NCBI GenBank assembly: GCA_050184295.1
Contig: JBFXAM010000080.1
Location: 1 to 20,394, forward strand
Origin: JBFXAM01 sp050184295
GTDB taxonomy: Bacteria; Planctomycetota; Phycisphaerae; UBA1845; Fen-1342
DNA: 20,394 bases
Direction: 5' to 3'
Shown here in pieces: positions 13,215 to 20,394 of this stretch (within the stretch, counting starts at the first letter, position 1; each line of letters starts with the position of its first letter). Below the pieces are notes generated by a model. That model saw nothing but the letters and a program-made list of their open reading frames with translations, was not told where the DNA came from and made no database searches. A program made the position numbers and the translations under genes.

Positions 13215-16133
13215 ATGGCGTTCGTCGACATCACCAGCGACCAGCACGCCGTCTACGGCACGCATTCGCATGCTGAAGAGGGTTTCGCCACGCGCGGCGG
13301 CACCTACCCGGCCCAGCTCAAATGGTCCGACCTCCACCCGCCGGGCGTGAAGGTGCTGCCGAAGGGCTCGCCGCCGGCCGGCCCGGGCGAGATCAACTGG
13401 GAGGACACGCTGGGCGGCAAGTTCGCGCTGGCGATGGAGAAGCTCGAAGGCCTGCTCTACGCCGTCTTCGGCTCGCGGCCCAACGGCAACCCGAAGCGCC
13501 AATGGTACGACCGCCAGCATCCGCGCTGCCTGTGGGGGCCGGAGATGTGGGAGCGGCGCCTGCTCATGGGACCGCTCGGCTGCCACGAAGAGGGCCAGTG
13601 CTGGGACTACCAGGAGGACGGCAAGGAATACGCGGCGCTGGGCGACGATCCGCCGTGCTGTGCGATGCCGCGCCCCGAGGTTCCGATTCGCTCGCGCTCC
13701 GGCGATCCCAACGGCGCTTTCGCGACAGGCACGCACGACCGCACGTATTTCCCCGTCGGCAGCGTCAGCCGCGACTTCTCCAGTGAACCGTTCGACCCCG
13801 AGGGCTACGGCTGGTTCGGCGCGACGCAGCCCGGCCGCACCGACGGCGTCGGATACGAGGAGAAGGATGGACAGCCGGTCACGTTCCGCTGGACCAAACC
13901 CGCGGGCGTGCCCACCCCGACGACGATTCAGCTCTGGTGGAAACGCCGCCTGCCCGGCAGCTCGTGGTCGGGCTGGGACGCGATCACGATGACGCCCGCG
14001 GGCGACACGTACAGCGCGACGTGGGAGGCGCAGCCGCACGGGACCGAGTTCCGCTGGTACATCAAATACTTCTACAACGATCCCAATCCAGAAAACCCGG
14101 ACATCACGAAATTCGATCCGGGCGACGACGCTGCGCCGACGGATGAGCAGGCGTATTACCTGCAATGGTTTACGCACTTCAACCCGTACATCTACGGCCT
14201 GCCCGAGATGCTGGAGGCCTACGGCGGCATCAACGTGCGGCACGGCACCGACTTCTACCAGTTCGACGGCGGCGAAACGATCCAGCCCGAACTGATCGAC
14301 ATGTGCCGCTGGATTCTGTCGTGGTTCGGCGGCGATTGCTGCGGCGGCGAGTTCGATACCTGCGCCGAGACCGACGACCGCAGCGACGTGTTTCATCACA
14401 ATCCGCGCTTCCGCGGCGGCGACGAGGGTCTGTGCTGCATCCCGATGCCGATCCGGTTCCGCTGGTCGGGCAGCAACGTCCATCCGCATTACATGACCGG
14501 CGGCAAGGGGCTGGTGGGCGGCGCGACACCGGACCCGCGCCCGCTGCACAACCATCCGAATCACTTGCCCCCGGTGGGCGATGCATGGGGCAGCGCTGCC
14601 GCCCGCAAGACGTGGCGCGGCATCAACATGCTCTACACCGACGACACGCACTTCGACAATCCGTTCTACGGCGGCGGCTACTCCTGGGGCACTGCGCCGG
14701 GCACGCTCATCCTGATGTACAAGCCCAACCACGACGAGCTGGCGAAGGTGTACGCGAAGTACCCGGAGTGGGGCCTGCGCCCGGGCGACGTGATCGAGGC
14801 GGTCCACGTCAAGGAGATCGTGGACGCCGTCGACTACCTGATCGACTACGGCGTCTGGACCAGCATCAACATCTGCACCCGCAAGCGCACGCCGGGCCAG
14901 TACATGGGCAAGGACTGCGGCTACCACTACGCGCTGAACTACGTCGATTGCTTCGGCACGAGCGGGGCGGAGTGGCGCATCGGCTGCGACAAGTGCTGCG
15001 CCAACGCCGAGGCCTGCTGGCCGTACAACCACGTGCTCGGCTACTGGTATCACCAGTGGGGCCCGGGCTACGACGACGAGTACACCGAATATCCCGACAC
15101 CTGCGAGACCTGGCCGACGCCGACCTGGGAGGAATGCACGCAGAACTGCGGCTCGGCCAAGTGCCACATGATGGCCCGCAAGAGCGGCTACTCGCAGTAC
15201 TCGCCCGAGAGCAACCCGGATTGTCCGTGCGACCGGCAGTACTGGGAGGACACCGTTTGCGACGGCTACGACCCGCTCGGCCAGTTTGGCGGCGAGGGCG
15301 CGTTCGGCTGCGGCTATCACCGTACCGAGCAGGGCTGCCGCTCGTTCAACTGGGAGACGCAGCAGTGCGAGGACGATCCGCATGCCGGCTACAACTGCGT
15401 GCGCCGCGTCGAGGGGCTGAGCTACTTCGCCTGTACGCCGGACCAATGCAACGCCGGCTGGGATGCGAACCACGGCGGTCTGTTCAAGAAGAACCGGCTC
15501 GACCACGAATGGTGTCACGACGGGAATTGCGGTGGATTGTATTTCAAGGCGACGGGGCCGCCCGGCAATGAGTTCTCGGGCAACTGCCTGGGCGACATGT
15601 TCGGCTGCGGCACGCTGTATCCACTCGGCGAGGATGACGGCCTCTGGTTCCACGAGGTCACTGGCATTTATTGGCAGGGCCTCGTGCCGAACTGGTACGG
15701 CGGCTGCGACGGCATGCCCGGGTGCAGTTCGGACTGTTCGTTCGGCGACACGCTGGCGCTGCCGCCGGAGATCCCCGGTTACGGCTACCACGGCGCGAAT
15801 GGCGAACCGCTGTGTGCGCAGTACGTGGATGCGGTGAGCGGCTGTTTTTCGGCCTGGGCCGGATCGGCCTGCTGCACGGGCCACATCTGCCATTGCTCGC
15901 TCGGCAACTTCCCGGCCTGCAAGGGTGAGGCGGCCTGGGTCGCTGTCGATCTGAATCTCGACGGATCGGCCCGACCATACCGCAATTTCCGGGGCCGCAA
16001 CGGCGACCTGCCGCCGTACACGGGGCGCGGCGTCCCGCGCCTGCGCGATTACGACCTGACGAAAGACCCGGCGACGTGGATGCATGATTGTCCCTGCGAG
16101 ACGTGGACGGGAGCGGGCCAATGCGTGATTTGA
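13215..16133 (+). CDS. Large cysteine-rich probable tail fibre or adhesin protein
   Basis: The longest protein in the window (972 residues) follows the tail-tip genes and is a candidate receptor-binding fibre or tip protein. It has 48 cysteines, 37 of them in residues 554-972 (about 9% of that region), with many Trp, Tyr, Gly and Asp. Residues about 222-285 look like a beta-sandwich domain (PVTFRWTKPAG, then LWWKRRLPGSSWSGWD and FRWYIKYFY). Residues 525-545 (VIEAVHVKEIVDAVDYLIDYG) form a helix. Cysteine clusters such as CDKCCANAEAC and CCTGHICHC suggest many disulfides or bound metal. No CxxCH haem motif, signal peptide or membrane segment is seen. Codon third positions are strongly G/C in this frame, supporting real coding. 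ATG 13215 begins three bases after the previous stop. The function is not recognised. Confidence 0.75.
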   Translation: MAFVDITSDQHAVYGTHSHAEEGFATRGGTYPAQLKWSDLHPPGVKVLPKGSPPAGPGEINWEDTLGGKFALAMEKLEGLLYAVFGSRPNGNPKRQWYDRQHPRCLWGPEMWERRLLMGPLGCHEEGQCWDYQEDGKEYAALGDDPPCCAMPRPEVPIRSRSGDPNGAFATGTHDRTYFPVGSVSRDFSSEPFDPEGYGWFGATQPGRTDGVGYEEKDGQPVTFRWTKPAGVPTPTTIQLWWKRRLPGSSWSGWDAITMTPAGDTYSATWEAQPHGTEFRWYIKYFYNDPNPENPDITKFDPGDDAAPTDEQAYYLQWFTHFNPYIYGLPEMLEAYGGINVRHGTDFYQFDGGETIQPELIDMCRWILSWFGGDCCGGEFDTCAETDDRSDVFHHNPRFRGGDEGLCCIPMPIRFRWSGSNVHPHYMTGGKGLVGGATPDPRPLHNHPNHLPPVGDAWGSAAARKTWRGINMLYTDDTHFDNPFYGGGYSWGTAPGTLILMYKPNHDELAKVYAKYPEWGLRPGDVIEAVHVKEIVDAVDYLIDYGVWTSINICTRKRTPGQYMGKDCGYHYALNYVDCFGTSGAEWRIGCDKCCANAEACWPYNHVLGYWYHQWGPGYDDEYTEYPDTCETWPTPTWEECTQNCGSAKCHMMARKSGYSQYSPESNPDCPCDRQYWEDTVCDGYDPLGQFGGEGAFGCGYHRTEQGCRSFNWETQQCEDDPHAGYNCVRRVEGLSYFACTPDQCNAGWDANHGGLFKKNRLDHEWCHDGNCGGLYFKATGPPGNEFSGNCLGDMFGCGTLYPLGEDDGLWFHEVTGIYWQGLVPNWYGGCDGMPGCSSDCSFGDTLALPPEIPGYGYHGANGEPLCAQYVDAVSGCFSAWAGSACCTGHICHCSLGNFPACKGEAAWVAVDLNLDGSARPYRNFRGRNGDLPPYTGRGVPRLRDYDLTKDPATWMHDCPCETWTGAGQCVI

Positions 16134-16819
16134 ACCAGCTCGTGACGCTCGCGCCGACCGGCCTTGCCGCGCCCGGTTACGAGTACCTCCTCGACCGTGG
16201 CGTGCCCGCAGGACGGCTGGATGCGTTGATCCCGCTGTTCGACCTGCGCTTTGATAACGACGAGCGTCGCGTCGCCTTCCCGGTGCGCGAAGCTGGCAAG
16301 GATCTCGGCTACACCGCCCGCGCGATCGATGCGAAAGAGCGGAAGCGCTGGCTGAGTCACCCCATCGAAGGCGGGCACAAGACCGTCATCTACGAGCCGG
16401 ATCGCGTCCTGGCGGGCGGCGACACGCTGTTCATCGTGGAAGGGCCGTTCGACGCGTTAATGGTCACGGCTGCCATGCAGCCCAGCAACGGCTCGGTCGC
16501 GACTGCGTTCTTCGGCTCGCTGCCGACCGCAGAACAACTCGAATACATCACCGCCGCGATCCCGCTGTTCCGGATGGTCTATGTCATGCTCGACGCGAAC
16601 GTCTATGGCCGCTGCCGCCGGCTGGCTCTGCAACTTACGCAGCTGTCCGCCGGGCCGAACGTCGGCTCGATCAACATCGGCATCGAGAACCGCGACCCGG
16701 GCGCTACGCGATTCGACGAGCTGGAGGCGCTGGTCGAGGTCGCGTCGGTGTCGTGGCAGACGGAGATCCGCTGGATGTGGGAACGCCGACTCGTGTTCAC
16801 GGGCGGCGGGAAGGAGTAG
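16121..16819 (+). CDS. TOPRIM-domain protein, DnaG-like but lacking the zinc finger
   Basis: The 232-residue protein resembles the middle of bacterial DnaG primase. Residues about 45-82 (RRVAFPVREAGKDLGYTARAI) match the segment before the TOPRIM fold. FIVEGPFDALM (104-114) is the TOPRIM glutamate motif with Glu107. VYVMLDANVYG (153-163) stands where the DxD motif normally is, but reads D158-A-N160, so the second acidic residue is missing. NRDPGATRFDEL is like the 'KDP' region near the end of the fold. There is no CHC2 zinc finger and no helicase-binding domain. ATG 16121 has GGAG at 16110-16113 and overlaps the previous stop by 13 bases. It may bind metal or nucleic acid without being an active primase. 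Confidence 0.75.
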   Translation: MRDLNQLVTLAPTGLAAPGYEYLLDRGVPAGRLDALIPLFDLRFDNDERRVAFPVREAGKDLGYTARAIDAKERKRWLSHPIEGGHKTVIYEPDRVLAGGDTLFIVEGPFDALMVTAAMQPSNGSVATAFFGSLPTAEQLEYITAAIPLFRMVYVMLDANVYGRCRRLALQLTQLSAGPNVGSINIGIENRDPGATRFDELEALVEVASVSWQTEIRWMWERRLVFTGGGKE

Positions 16820-16824
16820 CCACG

Positions 16825-17142
16825 ATGCCCGTCGTATCGATCAACGTCGGTCCGAAACGTGTCCACCTTACGGCGTACTGCCCGGACGACGAGCTGGGCC
16901 TGCTGGCCTGCGATTTCGTCCTTGCACGCGCCGCCGAGTTGCTCGACGGGACCAGCGACGAGGATCTGCGGCGCTGGCTGGTCGAGCGCGACCCCGAGAT
17001 CGCCGGACTCTTCGCCAAGCTCGACGTCGGGTGGCGCTTGCCGAAGAACGGCGAGTTCACCGTGGACCCGAGCAACGCGCCGGCAGAGTCGCGGATCATC
17101 CGCCATCTTCTACGTGAGCGGCTGGAGCAGTGTGGACGATAG
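16825..17142 (+). CDS. Hypothetical 105-residue protein
   Basis: I do not recognise this protein. It begins with a beta hairpin (VVSINVGPKRVHLTAYCPDD), continues with helices (LGLLACDFVLARAAELL and SDEDLRRWLVERDPEIAGLF) and ends in a basic helix (AESRIIRHLLRERLEQCGR). ATG 16825 follows AAGGAG (16811-16816) by 8 nt; the frame is open further upstream inside the TOPRIM gene but without a supporting site. The five-base gap after the TOPRIM gene suggests they are co-translated and possibly functionally linked. Confidence 0.65.
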   Translation: MPVVSINVGPKRVHLTAYCPDDELGLLACDFVLARAAELLDGTSDEDLRRWLVERDPEIAGLFAKLDVGWRLPKNGEFTVDPSNAPAESRIIRHLLRERLEQCGR

Positions 17143-17197
17143 CGCGGCCGAGCCTGCGCTGTGAGACGAGAAATACCGAGGCACGGAGGCCTTCAAC

Positions 17198-17731
17198 ATG
17201 ACGAGCATTTTCGAGATTAGCGACTGGGCGCACGTCGCGTCCTTCTTCGTATGGACGCTGGCAGTCTGCGCGATTGCCAAAGGAGTGTTCGGCTCGCTGC
17301 CCGCAGCCGAGCTGCAGTACCGGTTGTCGCTCCGCGACTCCCCGCGGCGCCAGCGGATGAACCGGCTGAACTGGGAGATCAACAACCGCGCGGTTTGGGA
17401 CGAGGACGTCGCGCGGAAGTCACCCCACGCGGCGAAGCAGCCGCTGACGGAAGACGATGTCGAGGGTCGTCGCACGGAGCTGCAGAAGCTCGCGCGATCG
17501 TCCCTGGCGTGGCGGGCGTTCACGTATTTCATCGGGTGCTTCGCCTGCCAAGCATTCTGGACGGCGTTAGCAGTCTACGCCGTCACGCGCGGTCTGTCCG
17601 ACCCGACTGCCGGTTTGCTGACTGCGGCCGCATACTCGGGCGCCGCGGTGCCGCTGCTGATCCGGGCAGGCGGCGCGCAGTCGACAACCAAGGCGCCGTC
17701 CAAACCTGGCTGCAAGAACTGCAACGCGTGA
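17198..17731 (+). CDS. Three-helix membrane protein closing the phage module
   Basis: The 177-residue product has probable membrane helices at about 11-32, 107-130 and 136-156. A charged soluble loop of some 75 residues lies between the first and second. The second helix contains CFACQ (114-118), and the C-terminus ends in GCKNC (171-175), a CxxC pair. GGAGG at 17186-17190 gives a good site for ATG 17198. As the last gene before the convergent defence operon it could be a holin-like lysis protein, a lysogenic-conversion protein, or unrelated to the phage; its strand matches the phage genes. I find no named family with confidence. Confidence 0.65.
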   Translation: MTSIFEISDWAHVASFFVWTLAVCAIAKGVFGSLPAAELQYRLSLRDSPRRQRMNRLNWEINNRAVWDEDVARKSPHAAKQPLTEDDVEGRRTELQKLARSSLAWRAFTYFIGCFACQAFWTALAVYAVTRGLSDPTAGLLTAAAYSGAAVPLLIRAGGAQSTTKAPSKPGCKNCNA

Positions 17732-17778
17732 TTGCTTGGGGCAGCTTGAAAGCGCCATATTGGTCGTGGAGTCACGAT

Positions 17779-20049
17779 TTATGCACCCAACTCCGAAAAC
17801 TGCGTGCCACAGGCTACGCGACATGCCGCCAGGGCCCCCGCGACATTGAGTGTGTCGCGCGCGATCGCCACGTCGAGCAGGTCATCGCTGAACAGGCGAT
17901 CGTATTTCCGGCGATACTTGGGTTGTACGCTCGCTGCGATTGCGAGCACGTCGGTCGGAGCATTGACGAACGACTCGATGGTCGCACGGACTTTGGCAAC
18001 TGGCGCCTCCACGTCGACCGCGACACCCCTATCGACTGCGGCGACGCCCACGGCGGCGAACATCGCGACGAGTGTCGTCTGCTTTCGCGTACCGACCCAG
18101 CTGAACCAGAGAGTGCGGCGGTCGGAAACGGGGATCAGCGGACGCTCGCTGGCGCCCGACTCTGCCGCGGCTTGGCGAGCGTGGCCGAGAAGTTGCGTGC
18201 CGACCGAATTCAGATAGGGATACGCTCGCGATTCGCGCAGAACTTCTCGCATGCGCTCCCGCACCCGATCGTGAATCTCGCCGGGACCGCCCAGGAACAG
18301 CGGTCGCTTTCGTCCGGCGGCTGGGGCCACATGCACTTCGGCGCGCTCGAGGTCGACCAGTGCGACCTTCCAACGGCGACCGGCGAGGATGATGTGCTCG
18401 CCTGGCTTGGGCACGATCCGCAGCGGCAGCGTCCCGATGTTCCGCTCGCCGTGGAGCACCGTGAACTCATCCGGTGTCATGAACGCTGCGTAGAAGTCTC
18501 GCTCGCTGCGTAAGCGCTCGCCGAACAGCCCCAGGATCAGATCGCCCTGGTTTGTCTGCTCGACCACGTCGCGGTCGCCCAGGCAACGCAGGAGTCGCGT
18601 AAAGAGCGCCGTCTCGACGTCGCGGAACGGCCCGACCTTGCAGAGCCGCTCGTAGAGCTCTGCCGCGCCCAGTCCTCCTGTTTCGGCAACTGTGCTGATG
18701 ACTTGGTGCGTGAGCGTGCTCAGGTCGCACGTGGCAGGGCGCAGTGGCTCGACCCATCCCTCCAGCAGCAGCTCAGTGATCGCGATGGCCTGGATCAGCT
18801 CGAGGTGCAGGCGGTCGAGCAGTTCCGCCGAGGCGCCCAATTCGCGGCACACGATGTACATGCGGCCGATCCGCGGCTCGTCGTCGCGTCGGCCGCTGCG
18901 CCCGAGCCGTTGCTTGAAGCCTGCCACCGCCCAAGGCGGGCCGATCTGGCCCACCATCCGAACGCTCCCGATGTCGATCCCGAGTTCGAGCGTGCTGGAA
19001 CACAGCGTCGTGCGGGGTCGGCCGCTCTTCATCTCTGCTTCGGCATCCTCACGAATCTCTTTCGAGAGCGAACCGTGATGCACGAGGAACGAGTCGGGCA
19101 GGCCTTCGGTACGGCAGACATCGCGGCACAGATCGGCGTAGATTTCCAGGTCGCCTTTCGCGTTCGTGAAGATCAGGTTGCTCGATCCGCGGCAGTGCTC
19201 GACCAAGTCCTGCGCAACCTGGCGCATCGTCGCGAGTTCGGCGTGATCGGACTCGTCGGCACCGCCCTCTGGCCGTTCGTTGCTGGTCGAACCGACGTGT
19301 GCATGGAGTCGATATCGAAGCTCTTTGCCCTCGGGTGGGCTTCGGATGACCGCGACGTCGTCGGGCCGGTCGCGATCGATGAAATCACACGCAACGCCCA
19401 TATCGCCGATCGTGGCGGAGAGCGCTACGACACGGAAGGTCGGCCGACCGGCCGACGGAGCGTGCCGCAGTCTCGCCAGCAGTGATTGCAGATGGAGGCC
19501 GCGCTCGCCACCGAGGAAGGCGTGAAGCTCGTCGATCACGACAAATCGCAGCCCGCCAAGAAGAGCAGGCAGTTGCGGCGAACGGTTCACGAAAAGCGAC
19601 TCCAGCGATTCCGGCGTGATGAGCAGAACACCAGCCGGGACGCGGAGAAGCTTGTTCTTGCTGCTGGCTTCCACGTCCCCGTGCCAGCGATAGACCGGCA
19701 TCTCCAGGTAGCCGCAGAGGTCTTCAACTCGGCGGAATTGATCGTTGATCAGCGCCCGCAACGGCCCGACATACATCGCGCGGACCGAACCGGTGGGTTC
19801 GTCGCAGATCTTCGAGAGAATCGGAAGGAACGCCGCCTCGGTCTTCCCGGACGCCGTCTCGGCGGCGATGACGCAATGGCGATCAGTCTGCGTCAGGGTC
19901 CGAATCGCGTCGACCTGGATGGGCCGGAGTTGGGTCCAGCCCATTCGCCAGAGCTGGCGCTGCACGCCGGCGGCCAGCAGCGAGAACGCCTCCGCGACAG
20001 CGGCCGCTGATTCGTCCGGGGTCTCGGGCTGGATTGGTTCGGCGCCCAT
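17779..20049 (-). CDS. brxHI: Lhr-like superfamily 2 helicase, BREX BrxHI-type
   Basis: This 756-residue ATP-dependent helicase carries the full SF2 motif set: Q-like region LRPIQVDAI (41-49), Walker A AETASGKT (63-70), motif Ia PLRAL (96-100), Ib TPESLESL (145-152), Walker B/motif II DELH (173-176), motif III SAT (211-213), motif IV LIFTNAKG (292-299), motif V STLELGIDIGSV (352-363) and motif VI QRLGRSGRR (380-388). A C-terminal part of about 360 residues follows, as in Lhr-type helicases, probably a winged-helix and accessory region. The length is in the range of BrxHI. ATG at 20047-20049 abuts the upstream stop with no spacer, so translation is coupled. No clear ribosome site is present. 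The pairing with a BrxD-like gene supports BREX type 2 or 6; a TerB-linked helicase-ATPase cassette is the alternative. Confidence 0.8.
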   Translation of the reverse strand: MGAEPIQPETPDESAAAVAEAFSLLAAGVQRQLWRMGWTQLRPIQVDAIRTLTQTDRHCVIAAETASGKTEAAFLPILSKICDEPTGSVRAMYVGPLRALINDQFRRVEDLCGYLEMPVYRWHGDVEASSKNKLLRVPAGVLLITPESLESLFVNRSPQLPALLGGLRFVVIDELHAFLGGERGLHLQSLLARLRHAPSAGRPTFRVVALSATIGDMGVACDFIDRDRPDDVAVIRSPPEGKELRYRLHAHVGSTSNERPEGGADESDHAELATMRQVAQDLVEHCRGSSNLIFTNAKGDLEIYADLCRDVCRTEGLPDSFLVHHGSLSKEIREDAEAEMKSGRPRTTLCSSTLELGIDIGSVRMVGQIGPPWAVAGFKQRLGRSGRRDDEPRIGRMYIVCRELGASAELLDRLHLELIQAIAITELLLEGWVEPLRPATCDLSTLTHQVISTVAETGGLGAAELYERLCKVGPFRDVETALFTRLLRCLGDRDVVEQTNQGDLILGLFGERLRSERDFYAAFMTPDEFTVLHGERNIGTLPLRIVPKPGEHIILAGRRWKVALVDLERAEVHVAPAAGRKRPLFLGGPGEIHDRVRERMREVLRESRAYPYLNSVGTQLLGHARQAAAESGASERPLIPVSDRRTLWFSWVGTRKQTTLVAMFAAVGVAAVDRGVAVDVEAPVAKVRATIESFVNAPTDVLAIAASVQPKYRRKYDRLFSDDLLDVAIARDTLNVAGALAACRVACGTQFSELGA

Positions 20050-20394
20050 CTATAGCTTGAAGCTTGCGAGGTCGTCGTCTCGGCGATTCGGTGGGGGCAC
20101 GCTCGCCTGTCCGGGACCGCTGTCGTCATCGTCGTCTGCGACCGCCACGACGCTCGGGTCCTGCGTCGGCACGTTTGTCGTCTTGATCTGGCCCAGCAGA
20201 TCATGCCAGCGCGCCTCTGGATTCTGCTCCAGCACGCTCAGCAACCCGACGAAGTCCTTCACGGTGTCGCGCGGCGTCTGGAAGTATGCGGCGCCCATCC
20301 GGCGCTGGCAGTCCTCCAGATACTTCACGATCGCTTCCTCCGGCAGGACCGATTTCGTTTCATCCCCACGCGCGTGGACCCGGCGCACATTGTG
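20050..20394 (-). CDS. brxD: C-terminus of BrxD-like ATPase (DUF2791), truncated by window edge
   Basis: The frame enters from the right edge and stops at TAG (20050-20052), directly before the helicase start. About 114 residues are visible. The segment AAYFQTPRDTVKDFVGLLSV followed by LEQNPEARWHDLLG resembles the C-terminal end of BREX ATP-binding protein BrxD, which has a TPR-like motif and an EQNP motif there. The ATPase domain lies outside the window. Beyond the fold is an acidic, disordered tail with five aspartates in a row. BrxD is known from type 2 and 6 BREX, next to brxHI, which is the order seen here. The identification is from remembered family features; without the P-loop part it stays probable. 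Confidence 0.7.
   Translation of the reverse strand, partial: HNVRRVHARGDETKSVLPEEAIVKYLEDCQRRMGAAYFQTPRDTVKDFVGLLSVLEQNPEARWHDLLGQIKTTNVPTQDPSVVAVADDDDDSGPGQASVPPPNRRDDDLASFKL

Noticed and set aside
14165..15571. Alternative + strand frame of 468 codons within the cysteine-rich gene
   Set aside because: Very Arg-rich composition without structure and no ribosome site; the overlapping frame has the expected codon bias.
15861..15915. Possible haem-binding cysteines in the cluster near residues 886-902
   Set aside because: The spacing does not give CxxCH anywhere in the protein.
13017..16121. Long antisense open frame of over 1000 codons opposite the cysteine-rich gene
   Set aside because: The product is Arg/Ala/Val-rich with no domain pattern; long antisense frames arise readily in GC-rich coding DNA, and third-position G/C bias supports the + strand frame.
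17732..17778. Attachment site, tRNA end or bidirectional terminator in the convergent gap
   Set aside because: No direct repeat, tRNA-like fold or convincing hairpin was found in these 47 bases.
17779..20049. Helicase as part of the phage replication module
   Set aside because: It is on the opposite strand, has Lhr-type layout, and is coupled to a BrxD-like gene rather than to phage genes.
1..20394. CRISPR arrays, insertion sequences and RNA genes
   Set aside because: No regularly spaced repeats, transposase frames, terminal inverted repeats, tRNA or rRNA signatures were seen on either strand.

Overview
The window is a GC-rich bacterial segment with two unrelated blocks that meet head to head. 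There is no rRNA or tRNA gene and no marker that fixes the taxon. The base composition, frequent GGAG/GGAGG ribosome sites, GTG and TTG starts and tight packing fit a high-GC Gram-negative host. Planctomycetota seems plausible from the general look of several virion proteins, but that is an impression and not a proof.

Block 1 (1-17731, + strand) is a late structural module of a tailed phage or prophage. In order it encodes: the tail end of a small gene before the portal; a lambda gpB-type portal; a fused prohead protease and Mu gpT-like major capsid protein; a DUF2190-type capsid decoration protein; a head-tail adaptor; a one-pass coiled-coil membrane protein; a tail-terminator-like protein; two tandem paralogous small proteins; a tail tube protein; an unknown probable virion protein; a gpG/gpGT tail assembly chaperone pair with a -1 frameshift signal; a RebB (R-body)-like protein followed by a terminator-like hairpin; an HK97 gp10-like protein; a tape measure protein; four tail-tip or fibre-like proteins, the last a very cysteine-rich 972-residue protein; a small TOPRIM protein; a 105-residue unknown; and a three-helix membrane protein. 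No tail sheath gene is seen, so a long non-contractile (siphovirus-like) tail is inferred. Terminase lies outside the window, if it exists. No integrase, endolysin or lysogeny regulator is visible.

Block 2 (17779-20394, - strand) is the end of a defence operon running toward the phage block. The last gene is an Lhr-like superfamily 2 helicase matching the BrxHI description. Directly upstream, with no spacer, is the C-terminus of a protein that looks like the BREX ATPase BrxD (DUF2791). The order brxD-brxHI at the operon end is that of type 2 and type 6 BREX. The two blocks converge across a 47-bp gap.

Most noteworthy are the RebB-like gene inside a tail operon, the heptamer-plus-hairpin frameshift signal, a possible internal start that would release free capsid protein from the protease-capsid fusion, the cysteine-rich tail protein, and the junction of phage structural genes with BREX. 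No intergenic stretch exceeds about 100 bases.
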